Shown here one piece after another: positions 18,700 to 29,365 of a stretch of DNA of 64,000 nt. Position numbers and translations under genes: made by a program. The first letter of the stretch is position 1. Each line of letters begins with the position of its first letter. Under the pieces are notes generated by a model that saw only the letters and a list, made by a program, of their open reading frames with translations, did no database searches and was not told the DNA's origin. The stretch comes from Tolypothrix sp. FACHB-123 (GTDB taxonomy: Bacteria > Cyanobacteriota > Cyanobacteriia > Cyanobacteriales > Nostocaceae). The DNA lies in NCBI RefSeq assembly GCF_014697075.1, contig NZ_JACJRE010000007.1:124001-188000 (forward strand), written 5' to 3'.

Positions 18700-20742
18700 C
18701 TATGCAACTAAAAACGATGTACTCATGCGGCGGGATTTAGACTTGCGCAAAAATTTTGTCGTATCTTCTGCTGATAAGGGGCGACTAAACAGGTAACCTT
18801 GCATTAACTGACAATCGAGAAGTTGTAACAAATTGCGTTGTGCTTCAGTTTCTACTCCTTCAGCCACAACTGCAAGTTTCAATCCATGCGCTAAGCGAAT
18901 TATGGCAGTTGTAATCGCTGCATCATGATTATCATGGGATAAATCGCGAACAAAAGACTTGTCAATTTTTAAACAATGAATGGGGAAATTTTTGAGGTAA
19001 CTTAAAGAACAATAGCCCGTACCAAAATCATCAATAGATATGGAAACCCCTAAATTATATAATTCACTCAAAATTTTTCTTGTAAATTCCATATTTTGCA
19101 TAGCAACACTTTCCGTTATTTCTAACTCTAAGCACTGGTGTTTTAATTTGGTCTCTGCTAAGATTTGCGACACTATATTCACTAAATTATGTTGCTGAAA
19201 TTGTCTAGCAGATAAGTTAACTGCTACTGAAAGTGATGGTAAATTTAGCTGTTCTTGCCAAAGTTTAGTTTGGGCACAGGCAGTTTTTAAAACCCACTCG
19301 CCAATAGGTAAAATTAATCCAGTTTCTTCAGCGATGGGAATAAATTTTTCCGGCGAAATTATACCTAATTCTAAGTGATGCCAACGCAGTAACGCTTCAA
19401 CTTTTATAATTTTACCTGTAGAAATATTGACTTGTGGTTGGTAGTAAATTTCAAATTCTTGCCGATCTAAGGCAGAGTGTAAGCTATTTTCTAAGATGAA
19501 TAATTCAGAAGAACCAGAATTAATCTCTGAGTGATAAAACTGATAGTTATTGCGTCCTTGAGACTTGACAATATATAGTGCTGCATCAGCATTTTTAATC
19601 AGAGTTTCTGCATCTTTTCCATGCATAGGATAGATAGCTATACCAATACTAGGGCTGATATGCAATTGGTAGTTTTCTATATCAAATACTGGTTTAAAAG
19701 CTGCCAGGATACGGTCTTGGATTTGGGCAACTTCTGTAGTATCTTTGATATCTGGTAAAATTAATGTGAATTCATCTCCACCCCAGCGAGCAAGGGTGTC
19801 AGTATCTCGCAGACATGTTGTGAGGCGTTGAGCAACACTTTGCAATAATCTATCGCCGACACCATGACTAAGTGTATCGTTGATAGTTTTAAATCGGTCT
19901 AAGTCTAAAAAACATACAGCTAGGTTACTATTACTTTGTTGCGCCTGTGCTAAGGCTTGAGAAAGGCGTTCGTTGAATAATACTCGATTAGGTAGATTGG
20001 TTAATAAGTCATGCAATGCTTGATGGCGGATTTTGGCTTCTGCTAATTTGTGAGCGGTGATATCGCGAAAACTCCAGACTCTACCAACGATTTCGCCACC
20101 TATGCATTGTGGTTGAGAATAGCGCTCGAATACCCTACCATCTTTAAATGCGATCGCATCATAAATTTGTCTATCTGGGTTTAAATGTAATTCTCTAATA
20201 GTAGCAATATACTGTCTTGGCGCTTCTAGCTGTTGAATAGCTAATCTGAGCGCTTTGGTATAATTCCCAGAAGCGATAAGCGACTCCGGTATGCACCACA
20301 TCTGGAGGAACTTTTGATTAAAACCTGCAACTGTACCTTGGCTATCTACTACTAAAATCCCATCGGCGGTGGATTCTAAAGTCGCACATTGTAACGAAAG
20401 AGATTTTTCCAGTTCTGTTTGGATGCGCTTGCGTTCAGCAATTTCTTTATGTAATTCCGCAGTACGTTCTTGAAATACATTTTCTAACTGAGAAGCACAA
20501 TTTTGAATTTTTAGCATCACTGTCTGTAGCTCATTATCTGCTGATTCACTTTCCCAGCAGAATTTTTTTGGCTCAGAATTTGATGGATTTTTGATTTTAG
20601 GTAGTAAGTAATTTGCTAAATATACAGCAAATAATTTTGCTCCTAAGCAGGTAAATAAACCAACCATCACGATAATCATGGTAGTCTCTGCTATGGTACA
20701 CAGGTTATTTTTTATTTTTACTAATACTCTTGTGATTTGCAT
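18700..20742 (-). CDS. Membrane PAS-GGDEF-EAL protein (cyclic di-GMP turnover)
   Basis: This 680-residue protein probably makes and/or breaks cyclic di-GMP. Order: one N-terminal membrane helix (about 20-42), a coiled coil (about 60-110), a PAS domain (about 115-235), GGDEF (about 240-405) and EAL (about 420-665). The GGDEF signature is intact (RWGGDEF), with an RxxD inhibitory site (RDTD) five residues before it. The EAL domain keeps [25 protein letters not shown] and LKIDKSF, so both activities are possible. I start at the ATG at 20742, with AGGTGA six bases upstream, rather than the TTG at 20748. A CRP-like site lies about 150 bases upstream. Confidence 0.9.
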   Translation of the reverse strand: MQITRVLVKIKNNLCTIAETTMIIVMVGLFTCLGAKLFAVYLANYLLPKIKNPSNSEPKKFCWESESADNELQTVMLKIQNCASQLENVFQERTAELHKEIAERKRIQTELEKSLSLQCATLESTADGILVVDSQGTVAGFNQKFLQMWCIPESLIASGNYTKALRLAIQQLEAPRQYIATIRELHLNPDRQIYDAIAFKDGRVFERYSQPQCIGGEIVGRVWSFRDITAHKLAEAKIRHQALHDLLTNLPNRVLFNERLSQALAQAQQSNSNLAVCFLDLDRFKTINDTLSHGVGDRLLQSVAQRLTTCLRDTDTLARWGGDEFTLILPDIKDTTEVAQIQDRILAAFKPVFDIENYQLHISPSIGIAIYPMHGKDAETLIKNADAALYIVKSQGRNNYQFYHSEINSGSSELFILENSLHSALDRQEFEIYYQPQVNISTGKIIKVEALLRWHHLELGIISPEKFIPIAEETGLILPIGEWVLKTACAQTKLWQEQLNLPSLSVAVNLSARQFQQHNLVNIVSQILAETKLKHQCLELEITESVAMQNMEFTRKILSELYNLGVSISIDDFGTGYCSLSYLKNFPIHCLKIDKSFVRDLSHDNHDAAITTAIIRLAHGLKLAVVAEGVETEAQRNLLQLLDCQLMQGYLFSRPLSAEDTTKFLRKSKSRRMSTSFLVA

Positions 20743-20888
20743 AATCAATCACCTGACTTAATATATAGCCAATATGGCTTTCTCAGTATGTAATTATTTT
20801 AAGTATTTTTTATACTTATATTTCATTTCCTTATATTTTACAGATTCATTGAAATTACCCGCTTACCAAGTTTTTTAGTATTAGTGCC

Positions 20889-20906
20889 TGTGTGACACAT
20901 GTCACA
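20889..20906. promoter_or_regulatory. Candidate CRP-type operator (TGTGA-N6-TCACA)
   Basis: The sequence TGTGACACATGTCACA at 20891-20906 matches exactly the TGTGA-N6-TCACA consensus bound by CRP and by the cyanobacterial cAMP receptor proteins. Its centre is about 150 bases upstream of the PAS-GGDEF-EAL start codon on the minus strand. That is further than a classical activator site relative to a start codon, but possible with a long leader. Confidence 0.5.
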
Positions 20907-22046
20907 GATATTTTGTTACTTGACTAGAAGCTCTATACAGAATGTCGTTATGGCTTTCTACTAAAAATAATTATCTAGAGGTCTAATTCAGAAAATAGGC
21001 AGTCACAGCTATAAATATTGATTTACCACTTTCCTTTGTTAAGTGGATGATTTTTAAGAATCTGACTCATGACTATTTATCCAATAAAAGTGTTTTTACT
21101 AATTGTTAGTTAGCGCACAATAAAATATTATATTATTCCCTCCAAATTTCTTAATTGTAAAAGAAATTAACTTATAGCCAAATCTCTCTAACATTAAATA
21201 AAGCTTTGATCCGCAATCGCTGAATACTTAATATAATTCACTTAATTTTAGATATTTTTTACAAAACTTAATATTTCTTTTAGATAGATTGTAAAACATA
21301 TTTTTTCCACTTCTACCCTAGCTATAACATTAATTTTATTTTTTAAAATTACAGCCTTTTAGGAATAGGCAGTTTCTAGAAGCTTGAACAAGAATATTGA
21401 GGATTTACAATCATACTGATAATGGTTAAAAACAGGTAATTCTTCAAAAAAGCAAAGAAAATAAAACAAGGTATACAGATTTTTTTCTCCATATCAAATA
21501 TGAGTGTAATTCCCGTTGCCTCTTTGATCTTCAGAAGATAAACAAATCAATATAAAATTTCACGTTCATCGAAATAGGCTTGTAATGACTGGTAATTAAG
21601 CTTGAAGTACTATACAAATCTGTAATCTTCGTAGAGGTATAGCTGTTGACTGTTGAACGCTAGTTGCTACCCTGCGGGAACGCCTCCGGCGAACAAGTCG
21701 GGAAACCCGCCCAACGCACTGGCTCCTGTTGACAGACTTGAAAGGCTTTTATTGTCAGGGTTTTATGTTATCTGGCTAGGGCTACATAACATCTCAATGA
21801 CAATCCCAAAAATTCTCTCCCATACTCGCTATCACAAGCCCTAATATTTTCAAACCCCAAAAGCCTTCAGGTTGAAGCTTGAGCTTATAAAAACAAAGCC
21901 CACTTACGTGGGCTAAAACGCCAATTTATTGTATGTGTAGCAGCACCAGGAGGTGACTGTGACTTTAAAAACACGCCCTAGCCCTCATGAAAAAGCAGAT
22001 GCTTCGCCGCAAAGTCGTATCCTGATTTTTCCCCAGAACTTTCGGC
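20907..22046. other. Long non-coding spacer with repeat debris
   Basis: Over 1.1 kb with no convincing gene. 20910-21640 is AT-rich and featureless by eye. 21658-21725 is a mosaic dispersed repeat (CTGCGGGAACGCCTCCGGCG, then GGGAAACCCGCCC). 21896-21914 holds a hairpin (AGCCCACTTACGTGGGCT). A 43-codon GTG frame at 21959-22090 with a GGAGG box runs into the 3' end of sbcC on the opposite strand and is not counted as a gene. Confidence 0.6.
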
Positions 22047-25000
22047 TTAAATTAACAACCGTACTTGTGAACCTTGTTGATTTTTATTAACTTCAATCCT
22101 GGCTTGAAAAGCTTCTTTGAGGTGAGGCATATGGGTTACAGTCAGAATGCAAGCAAAATCAGCGGCGATCGCATTAATCGCTGCAATCAAGCGATCGCAT
22201 CCTTCGGCGTCTTGAGTACCAAAACCTTCATCAACAATCAACAATTGCAACGCCGCACCCGCCCTCTGCGCCAACAATTTGGCTAAGGCGAGGCGAATGG
22301 CAAAGTTAATTCTAAAGGCTTCCCCGCCAGAATAGGTTTCGTAAGCCCTCGTACCTCTGGCATCGGCAATTAAAATGTCTAGAGTATCGATTAACTTGGC
22401 ATTCTTCTTAGTAGATTTACTACTTTTCCCGGCTTTTTGGGTAATAAATTGTACGTGTAACTGATTGGCGCTAAGACGAGAAAGTAGTTGATTTGTCTCC
22501 GCTTCTAACTGCGGCAACACGTTTTCTATCATCAGTGCTTGGATACCATTTTTACCAAATGCCTGGGCTAATTCCTGATACACCCGCTGTTGCTGCTTGG
22601 TGGCTTGTAATTGCTGCTGCTGTTGTTGGTACTGGTTTTGCATGGTTTCCAGTTGCGCAGCTAACTGTTCTAATCGCCCTAATTTGGCGATTTGCTCGTC
22701 GAGTTGGCGTCTGCGTGCTTGCAACTGCTGCTCTAAAGCTTGAATTTGCGCCGTGGGGTTAGCAGTTTCTGCCAACTGTTGTTGAATACTATCGATTTGG
22801 CTGGCTAAGGTTTGCCTTTCCGCCAATCTGGCAGTTTTGGCAGCGGCTAATTCTTGCGATCGCATTTGCAGTTGGGGGTACTGCTGCTGGGCTGACAACA
22901 TTTGTTGATGGCGCAATTGCCAAGGTTGATTTTGCCGCACAGCCAGACGCAATTGATTGTGCTGCTCGGAACTGTAACCGAGTTCTGTAATATGGCGATC
23001 GAGGGCGGCGATTTCTCTGGCGCAGTCAGAATCAGTGTGTTCTTGCTGAATTCTCTGTTTTAATTGGGCAATATTGGCTTCTAACTCTGGCTTTCTCGCT
23101 GCTAACTGAGTTTGGCGCTTGATTGCATCTTTAATCTGCTGAAGTTTAATTTCTGCCCAGCGCCAGCGCTCAACTTCACTCCGCGCTAGGGCATGATCTT
23201 GCTCATTGTAATTAAGTTGTTGCAGATATTGGTCTAATTGCCTGAGTTCTGCTTGTTTATCGGGGGCGTAATCGCCTAATTGTAGCGATCGCTCTAAATG
23301 TTGTCTTTCTGCGGCAATTTGTTGCAATTGTTGTTGCACATCGCTAGTTGCTTCGAGTTGGGCGGCTAACTGTCCCCTCTGTTCCCGTAATGTATCATAA
23401 GTTGCTAACTGTTGCGATATATCACGGTATTCTTGCCGCAGCACTTGAATCTCTCTGTCCGACACAGCCATCTGTTCCCGGACTACCCAAAATTGACCCT
23501 GTGTATCTTTTAATTCTTCCTCCGTCTTCTCAATTACCCGGTTCCAGTGATGCTCATCTAAAGGACGTTCGCACAAAGGACAAAGTGCATTGGGATTTTG
23601 CAGCATTTGCAGCTTCTGCTCTAATTCTCCCAGGAGTTTTTCATAATCTCGTTGATGTGCTTGCAATCTCTCAATAAAATGTCGTCTTTCTTGCCCTTTT
23701 TCTTGGACTCGTTGCAAATAAACCCGCTTTTTCTCCAATTCTTCAATTTGAATTGCCACATCCATTACAGCTTGTTGCAGTTGGGGTTGGCGGTGTTGCT
23801 GGCGCTGGAGTTGATTTTCTGTAGTTGTTAGCTGTTCTAGGCGCGCTACCAAACCTGCATGAAATCTATCAATTTGGCTTTGTAAAGTGGCGCGTTGTTG
23901 GATTAAAGGAGCCACTTGCATCTGCAATTGATCAAGATGGGCTACCCGTTGACGCGCGGCGGTGAGTTGGGCTAAACCTGCTTCCACATCGCCCGATTTT
24001 GTCAGGGTTTGCTGAATTTCCCGTTCTTGTTGCTGTAAAGCTTCCAATTGAGCTTCGGCTTGTTGCAGTTGGCGTTCAATGTCTTGAATTTGTTTACTTA
24101 GCTGCTGCTGCTTTTGTTGGCGGGTTTGTTGAGCGCGGGTATATGCTTCAAATTTCGTCGCAAAAGCTTCTTCTTGGGATTGCAGATGTTGATAGTGAAG
24201 ATATCCGGCTTGAATCTCGCCTTCTTGGCTTAAAATCTTTTCTAAATCGGCAATTTGACTTTTAACGGCTAACTGCTCTTGTTGTAGGCGATCGCAATCT
24301 TGAGTGAGATTTTGATATTGTTGTCTTACAAAACTCAGCTGTTCAACTTTCGTTTGTCGTTGGTGCTGTACCACTTGCAAACTTTGTAATTGAATTGTTT
24401 CAAAGGCTTGTACCTGTTGCAGTTGGTTGAGTTCTGCTTCTAACTGTGTTCTTTGCGCTTCAGTACTTTCTCGCTGTTGGAGTTGAATCTTCATCGATTC
24501 TAAAGAACGTTCCAATTCCTCCGCTCTAGCTTTCAACTGGCGAGATGATTCTTTGGCTCTTTCTTCCAAATCATCATATTGATTGAGTTTTAATAACTCT
24601 GCTAAAATTTCCTTGCGTTCCGTCGGACGCTTAAGCATGAATTCATCCGCCCGACCTTGACGCAGGTAAGCAGAATTAATAAAAGTATCGTAATCGAGCT
24701 TAATATGTTCTAAAATCACATCTTGGGTTGCCCTTACACCTTTACCAGTCAAGGGACGAAAACCAGAAGGTGTTTCGATTTGAAATTCTAAAACGCTGCT
24801 ACCATTGCGTATACGAGTGCGAATGACTCGGTATTTTTGCTGATTACTTAAAAAAGTAAAATCAACCCGAACTTCTTTAGAGCCTGTATGAATCACATCA
24901 TCTTCAGCAGCGGCGCGGCTTTCACCCCAAATTGCCCAAGTGATAGCTTCCAAAAGGGAAGATTTACCCGCACCATTGGAACCACAAATACAAGCTGTAT

Positions 25001-25073
25001 GCAAGCCACGAAAATCTAAAGTTGCCTCACGGTAACTGAGGAAATTTTTAAGAATTAGTTGTATTGGGATCAT
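22047..25073 (-). CDS. sbcC: Exonuclease subunit SbcC (SMC/Rad50 family)
   Basis: SbcC is the ATPase subunit of the SbcCD nuclease that cuts DNA hairpins and protein-blocked ends. The 1008-residue protein has Walker A near the N-terminus (CGSNGAGKSSLLEAI, about residues 31-45), then two very long glutamine-rich coiled coils around a zinc hook (LCPLCERPL, about residue 500). The C-terminal ABC signature (YSGGEAFRINFAI) and Walker B (LLIVDEGFGTQD) follow. The SbcD partner is not adjacent in this window. The start ATG at 25073 gives the expected MIPIQLILKNFLSY N-terminus. Confidence 0.95.
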   Translation of the reverse strand: MIPIQLILKNFLSYREATLDFRGLHTACICGSNGAGKSSLLEAITWAIWGESRAAAEDDVIHTGSKEVRVDFTFLSNQQKYRVIRTRIRNGSSVLEFQIETPSGFRPLTGKGVRATQDVILEHIKLDYDTFINSAYLRQGRADEFMLKRPTERKEILAELLKLNQYDDLEERAKESSRQLKARAEELERSLESMKIQLQQRESTEAQRTQLEAELNQLQQVQAFETIQLQSLQVVQHQRQTKVEQLSFVRQQYQNLTQDCDRLQQEQLAVKSQIADLEKILSQEGEIQAGYLHYQHLQSQEEAFATKFEAYTRAQQTRQQKQQQLSKQIQDIERQLQQAEAQLEALQQQEREIQQTLTKSGDVEAGLAQLTAARQRVAHLDQLQMQVAPLIQQRATLQSQIDRFHAGLVARLEQLTTTENQLQRQQHRQPQLQQAVMDVAIQIEELEKKRVYLQRVQEKGQERRHFIERLQAHQRDYEKLLGELEQKLQMLQNPNALCPLCERPLDEHHWNRVIEKTEEELKDTQGQFWVVREQMAVSDREIQVLRQEYRDISQQLATYDTLREQRGQLAAQLEATSDVQQQLQQIAAERQHLERSLQLGDYAPDKQAELRQLDQYLQQLNYNEQDHALARSEVERWRWAEIKLQQIKDAIKRQTQLAARKPELEANIAQLKQRIQQEHTDSDCAREIAALDRHITELGYSSEQHNQLRLAVRQNQPWQLRHQQMLSAQQQYPQLQMRSQELAAAKTARLAERQTLASQIDSIQQQLAETANPTAQIQALEQQLQARRRQLDEQIAKLGRLEQLAAQLETMQNQYQQQQQQLQATKQQQRVYQELAQAFGKNGIQALMIENVLPQLEAETNQLLSRLSANQLHVQFITQKAGKSSKSTKKNAKLIDTLDILIADARGTRAYETYSGGEAFRINFAIRLALAKLLAQRAGAALQLLIVDEGFGTQDAEGCDRLIAAINAIAADFACILTVTHMPHLKEAFQARIEVNKNQQGSQVRLLI

Positions 25074-25719
25074 TGAGGCTATTGGGCCACATTAACTTTT
25101 AATGATTAACAGTAAAGATGTACTTCTTGTTAGTTTAGCTATCTACTTATCAGTATTCTAGTCTTGAAGACTTCCATTTTACAAAAATTAACAATGCAAT
25201 TAACCAATTTTTTTTCTAAGGTCAATGATTTTTGTCAAACTCAAAGAAAAATTGCTAGTCGGGAAGGTTGAGATTTTTGATAGTTAACTTCTTCATCTGT
25301 TAAACAAATAGGTTGCTAACTGAGAATTTTCTTCCCTTGTCGCGTCTGGGGAAAGAGGCGAAAGTTGTGCCAATCGAGCCAGCAAAATCCAATAAACTTA
25401 TACTGGAGCCGCTAAAATCGAGTAAATGCAAATATACTAACTGTAAATTCGGTTTACTTTAGCAGCAGCGGTGAAAGTTGGCTAAAGTATTTTATTTCTA
25501 TCATAGAAAAATTAAAATTTCTCCTATTCACACCCAAATTTTGCCAGTTTGTCAACTGGATTCATGGCAGATCTAGAATAAATTCCGCCCCAAGATTTTG
25601 TTTCCAGAAGAGAGTCAGTAGTCAATAAGCTATGCTGCTTTTACGTTACACAATTTATCGTGAGGGCTGTTGACAGTTGACATATAAATCACACAGCAAG
25701 ATGAGAAGAATTCTTCTTT

Positions 25720-25840
25720 CCATGCCCAATGCCCAATACTTCTCTGCGAGACGCTACGCGTAGCTTGCTTCCCGTAGGGTACGACTTCGCTCAGTACAAG
25801 TGCCCAATGCCCAATGCCCAATGCCCCATACCCCATACCT
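25720..25840. repeat. Composite repeat: heptads flanking a GACGCTACGCGTAGC palindrome
   Basis: TGCCCAA heptads at about 25722-25738 and 25801-25835 flank a palindromic module (GAGACGCTACGCGTAGC, then TACGACTTCGCTCAG). Similar modules occur at 62800-62890 and 42247-42280. The spacer 25074-25719 shows no gene, repeat or terminator that I can support. Confidence 0.75.
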
Positions 25841-25947
25841 TCATATTCTCTGCATCAAAAATTTGGCAAATCTACTGTTGGAATTACGGTACTGAGAAGG
25901 GCATGATGACAGTAACGGTTTAATAAATTCTTAACAATCTTGCCAGA

Positions 25948-28900
25948 ATGTTGATATCTACCACTGCTTTGACAGCAGCCGATCTGGAGTCAGCAATTGT
26001 GCGTAACCCACTGATAGTTTCGCCAGATACATCTGTGAGCGCAGCGATCGCTCAGATGAGTGGGATTCGAGCGATGTGTTCTTCTTCTAGAGAAGCCGAT
26101 ACAGAAATTGCTGTCGTACACCAGGAAGCACGCTCGAGCTGTGTACTGATAGTGGAAAATCATCAGTTATTAGGGATTTTTACAGAAAGAGATGTGGTGC
26201 GCCTGAGTTGTCAAAAGCGATCGCTAGAGCAGCTACCAATTCGGGAGGTAATGACACATCCAGTAATTACTTGGCAAGAATCTGCTTTTAGCAATCTGTT
26301 TGTCACAGTTAATTTGCTCCAGCAGTATCAAATCCGCCACTTACCGTTGCTGAACGAGCAAAAGCAAATTGTTGGGCTATTAACTCATGAAAGTTTGCGA
26401 CAATTATCACGCCCCATAGACTTGCTACAACTACGCCAGGTGAATGATGTCATGTCATCCCAAGTAATTTGTGCGGCTCCCGATGTTTCCATGCTGGCGA
26501 TTACCCGCTTGATGGCAGAAAATCAGGTAAGTTCAGTGGTGATTGTCGCAGAAGAATCTCTCCGTTTACCAATAGGGATTGTCACAGAGCGCGATATTGT
26601 GCAATTTCAAGCCTTAGAACTAGATTTTGAACTGCTGCAAGCTCAAGATGTCATGAGTACCCCAGTGTTTTCAGTTATTCCGGAGGAATCTCTGTTAGCT
26701 GTACAGCAGATCATGCAGCAATATTTAGTTAAAAGGGTAGTCGTAGTTGGTAAGCAAGGAGAATTATTAGGAATTGTCACTCAGACGAGTATTCTCAAAG
26801 TCCTTAATCCTTTAGAGCTAAATTATTTAGTTGAAGTCTTAGAAAATCGGGTATTGCGATTAGAAGCCGAGAAATTAGAACTCCTACAAAATCGTAACGC
26901 CGAATTAGAAAAGCAAGTTCAAGAGCGTACAGCCGTACTCAAAGCCAAAGCCGAACGCGAACAGTTAATTGCTACTATTGCAACGCAAATTCGTTCTTCC
27001 CTCAACCTACAGGATATTCTGCAAACCACAGTTAATAAAGTGCGATCGCTCTTAAAATGCGATCGCGCCGCTATTTGGCAATTCCAACCCGATTGGAAAC
27101 TCTTAGTAGTAGCCGAATCCGTCGCCAATGGTTGTAATTCTCTGATTGGTAGAGAAATTTATGATGCTTGTTACACGCCAACTTGGTTAACTAGTGATCG
27201 CAAAGAACGGGCGCGCGTTGTCGAAGATATCTACACCACACCGATGAGTGATTGTCACCGCCAGTTACTCAAATCATTGCAAACGCGGGCAAAAATTTTG
27301 GTACCTATTATCGAAGGTGAAAATTTATGGGGATTGCTGAATGTCGTTGAGAGTGAAGCCCATCGCCAGTGGGAAGCTGAAGAAATCACACTCATTCAAC
27401 AACTTTCGACTCAAGTTGCGATCGCGATTCAGCAAGCTACTGCTTACCAGCAATTGCAAACAGAATTAGGCGAACGAAAACGAACAGAAGCCCATCTCAG
27501 GCAAAGCGAACAACGCTATATTTCTTTAGCTGCTGCTGCACCCGTCGGTATTTTTCGCACCGATGCTCAAGGTAATTGTCTTTATGTTAACGAACGCTGG
27601 TGTCAAATTACTGGATTAACTGCCGAAGAAGCAATCGCGACTGGGTGGGTAAAAAGACTGCATCCCCACGATCGCCAAAAAGTCGCTAGTGAGTGGTATG
27701 CTGCTATCCAAGAACATCGTCCCTTCCAGCTAGAGTATCGATTTCAAAAGCCTGATGGTAAAGTCACTTGGGTATTTGGACAAGCTGTTGCTGAATTAGA
27801 AACAGCCGAAAAAATCACAGGATATGTTGGCACAATCACCGATATTAGCGATCGCAAACATGCAGAAGAACAACTAATCTATAATGCCCTCCATGATGCC
27901 CTCACAGACTTACCCAACCGTAATATGCTCATGGAACGGTTAGAATTAGCCATTAACCGCGCCCAGCGAGTAGAAAATTATCATTTTGCGGTTTTGTTTC
28001 TCGATATGGATCGGTTCAAAATCATCAATGATAGTTTGGGGCATTTAGCAGGCGATCGCTTACTCACAATCATTGCCCAGAAACTTAAATCTAAAATTCG
28101 GGCAATGGATTTAGCTACGCGCTTAGGTGGTGATGAATTTGTCATCTTACTAGAAAATCTCGAAGGAATTGAAGAAGCAATTATTGTTGCTGAGCGGATA
28201 TTAACCGAGTTTCAGTCCCCATTAATTCTCAATGGCTATGAATTTTTAATTACTACCAGCATTGGTATTGTTTTAGGCACAAATAATTACCATCAAGCTT
28301 CCGATTTGCTGCGCGATTCAGATATTGCTATGTATCAAGCTAAAGCCCAAGGTAAAAGCTGCTATAAAATCTTTGATGCGCAAATGCACACCAAAGCACT
28401 AATCAGACTAAATTTAGAAAATGAATTTTGTAAGGCTTTAGAACGCAAAGACTTTATAGTTTACTACCAACCGATTTTTGATATCAATAGCGATCGCTTA
28501 ATCGGTTTTGAAGCCTTAGTCCGCTGGCAACATCCTATTTGGGGATTTGTTCCTCCCGCAGAATTTATTCCTATAGCTGAAGAAACAGGTTTGATTGTTC
28601 CTTTAGATAACTGGGTACTTTACACCGCTTGTCAACAACTAGCAACCTGGCAAAATCATTGCACAAATCTATTTCCTCTGAAGATGAATGTGAATTTATC
28701 TGTTACCGATTTGCGTAAAGCTTCTTTAGTTAAAGATGTAGAACTGATTCTTGCAGAAACTGGTTTAGACGGTAGTTGTTTAAATTTAGAAATTACTGAG
28801 AGTATGCTGATTGAAAATATCAATGAAACACTCACAGTTTTAGAACAATTAAAGGCACTAGGCATTCAAATTAGTATTGATGATTTTGGTACTGGATACT

Positions 28901-29205
28901 CATCGTTAAATTATCTGCATCGCTTACCTGCTGATGCTTTGAAAATCGATCGTTCGTTTATCAATCAAATGCAAGAGGGTAGCCGGAATTATCAACTTGT
29001 CAAAACTATTATCACTCTCAGTAATCAACTCGGATTAGCAGTTGTAGCAGAAGGAATTGAAACCCAACAACAATTGCAATGGTTGCAGGAACTCGGCTGT
29101 GAATTTGGTCAAGGTTACTTATTCTCCCCTGCTCTATCTGCCCAGAAAATTGAAGCATTATTTATTAATAAATGTTGTAATACCATTGTTTATCAATTTC
29201 AGTAA
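25948..29205 (+). CDS. CBS(x4)-GAF-PAS-GGDEF-EAL signalling protein
   Basis: The 1085-residue soluble protein joins ligand sensing to cyclic di-GMP turnover. Order: four CBS motifs (about 8-285; the first contains an extra segment near residues 35-60), a short coiled coil, a GAF domain (about 337-495), PAS (about 515-640), GGDEF (about 645-805; LGGDEF intact, with an RxxD site RAMD) and EAL (about 820-1070; GFEALVRW, EITESML, DDFGTGYSSL and LKIDRSF). CBS pairs usually bind adenine nucleotides, so energy charge may feed into cyclic di-GMP; this is inference. Both catalytic motifs look intact. The gene is monocistronic. Confidence 0.92.
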   Translation: MLISTTALTAADLESAIVRNPLIVSPDTSVSAAIAQMSGIRAMCSSSREADTEIAVVHQEARSSCVLIVENHQLLGIFTERDVVRLSCQKRSLEQLPIREVMTHPVITWQESAFSNLFVTVNLLQQYQIRHLPLLNEQKQIVGLLTHESLRQLSRPIDLLQLRQVNDVMSSQVICAAPDVSMLAITRLMAENQVSSVVIVAEESLRLPIGIVTERDIVQFQALELDFELLQAQDVMSTPVFSVIPEESLLAVQQIMQQYLVKRVVVVGKQGELLGIVTQTSILKVLNPLELNYLVEVLENRVLRLEAEKLELLQNRNAELEKQVQERTAVLKAKAEREQLIATIATQIRSSLNLQDILQTTVNKVRSLLKCDRAAIWQFQPDWKLLVVAESVANGCNSLIGREIYDACYTPTWLTSDRKERARVVEDIYTTPMSDCHRQLLKSLQTRAKILVPIIEGENLWGLLNVVESEAHRQWEAEEITLIQQLSTQVAIAIQQATAYQQLQTELGERKRTEAHLRQSEQRYISLAAAAPVGIFRTDAQGNCLYVNERWCQITGLTAEEAIATGWVKRLHPHDRQKVASEWYAAIQEHRPFQLEYRFQKPDGKVTWVFGQAVAELETAEKITGYVGTITDISDRKHAEEQLIYNALHDALTDLPNRNMLMERLELAINRAQRVENYHFAVLFLDMDRFKIINDSLGHLAGDRLLTIIAQKLKSKIRAMDLATRLGGDEFVILLENLEGIEEAIIVAERILTEFQSPLILNGYEFLITTSIGIVLGTNNYHQASDLLRDSDIAMYQAKAQGKSCYKIFDAQMHTKALIRLNLENEFCKALERKDFIVYYQPIFDINSDRLIGFEALVRWQHPIWGFVPPAEFIPIAEETGLIVPLDNWVLYTACQQLATWQNHCTNLFPLKMNVNLSVTDLRKASLVKDVELILAETGLDGSCLNLEITESMLIENINETLTVLEQLKALGIQISIDDFGTGYSSLNYLHRLPADALKIDRSFINQMQEGSRNYQLVKTIITLSNQLGLAVVAEGIETQQQLQWLQELGCEFGQGYLFSPALSAQKIEALFINKCCNTIVYQFQ

Positions 29206-29245
29206 TATTGGTTAATACAAATTTGACAAAAGAATGCGATAGATA

Positions 29246-29328
29246 GTAGGGGCAAGGCATTGCCTTGCCCTCTATAATATATGTGTAGCTTCAGTCCTTA
29301 TTTGAGGGCTAAAGTCCTCACTACAAAT
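29246..29328. repeat. Two dispersed palindromes after the CBS-GGDEF-EAL gene
   Basis: A GGGCAAGG-CATT-CCTTGCCC palindrome at about 29249-29270 is followed by a second palindrome at 29284-29328 related to the 17556 element. Both can form hairpins between the convergent gene ends. Confidence 0.7.
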
Positions 29329-29365
29329 ATTTAATTATTTCAAATCTTTAATTATTTCCGCCGTT

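Noticed and set aside
21653-21844. 63-codon frame in the long spacer upstream of the cyclic di-GMP gene
   Set aside because: Its first third is a dispersed GC-rich repeat and the rest matches no protein I know.
21959-22090. 43-codon GTG frame with a GGAGG box
   Set aside because: It extends antisense into the 3' end of sbcC and has no recognisable relatives; the binding site alone is too little.
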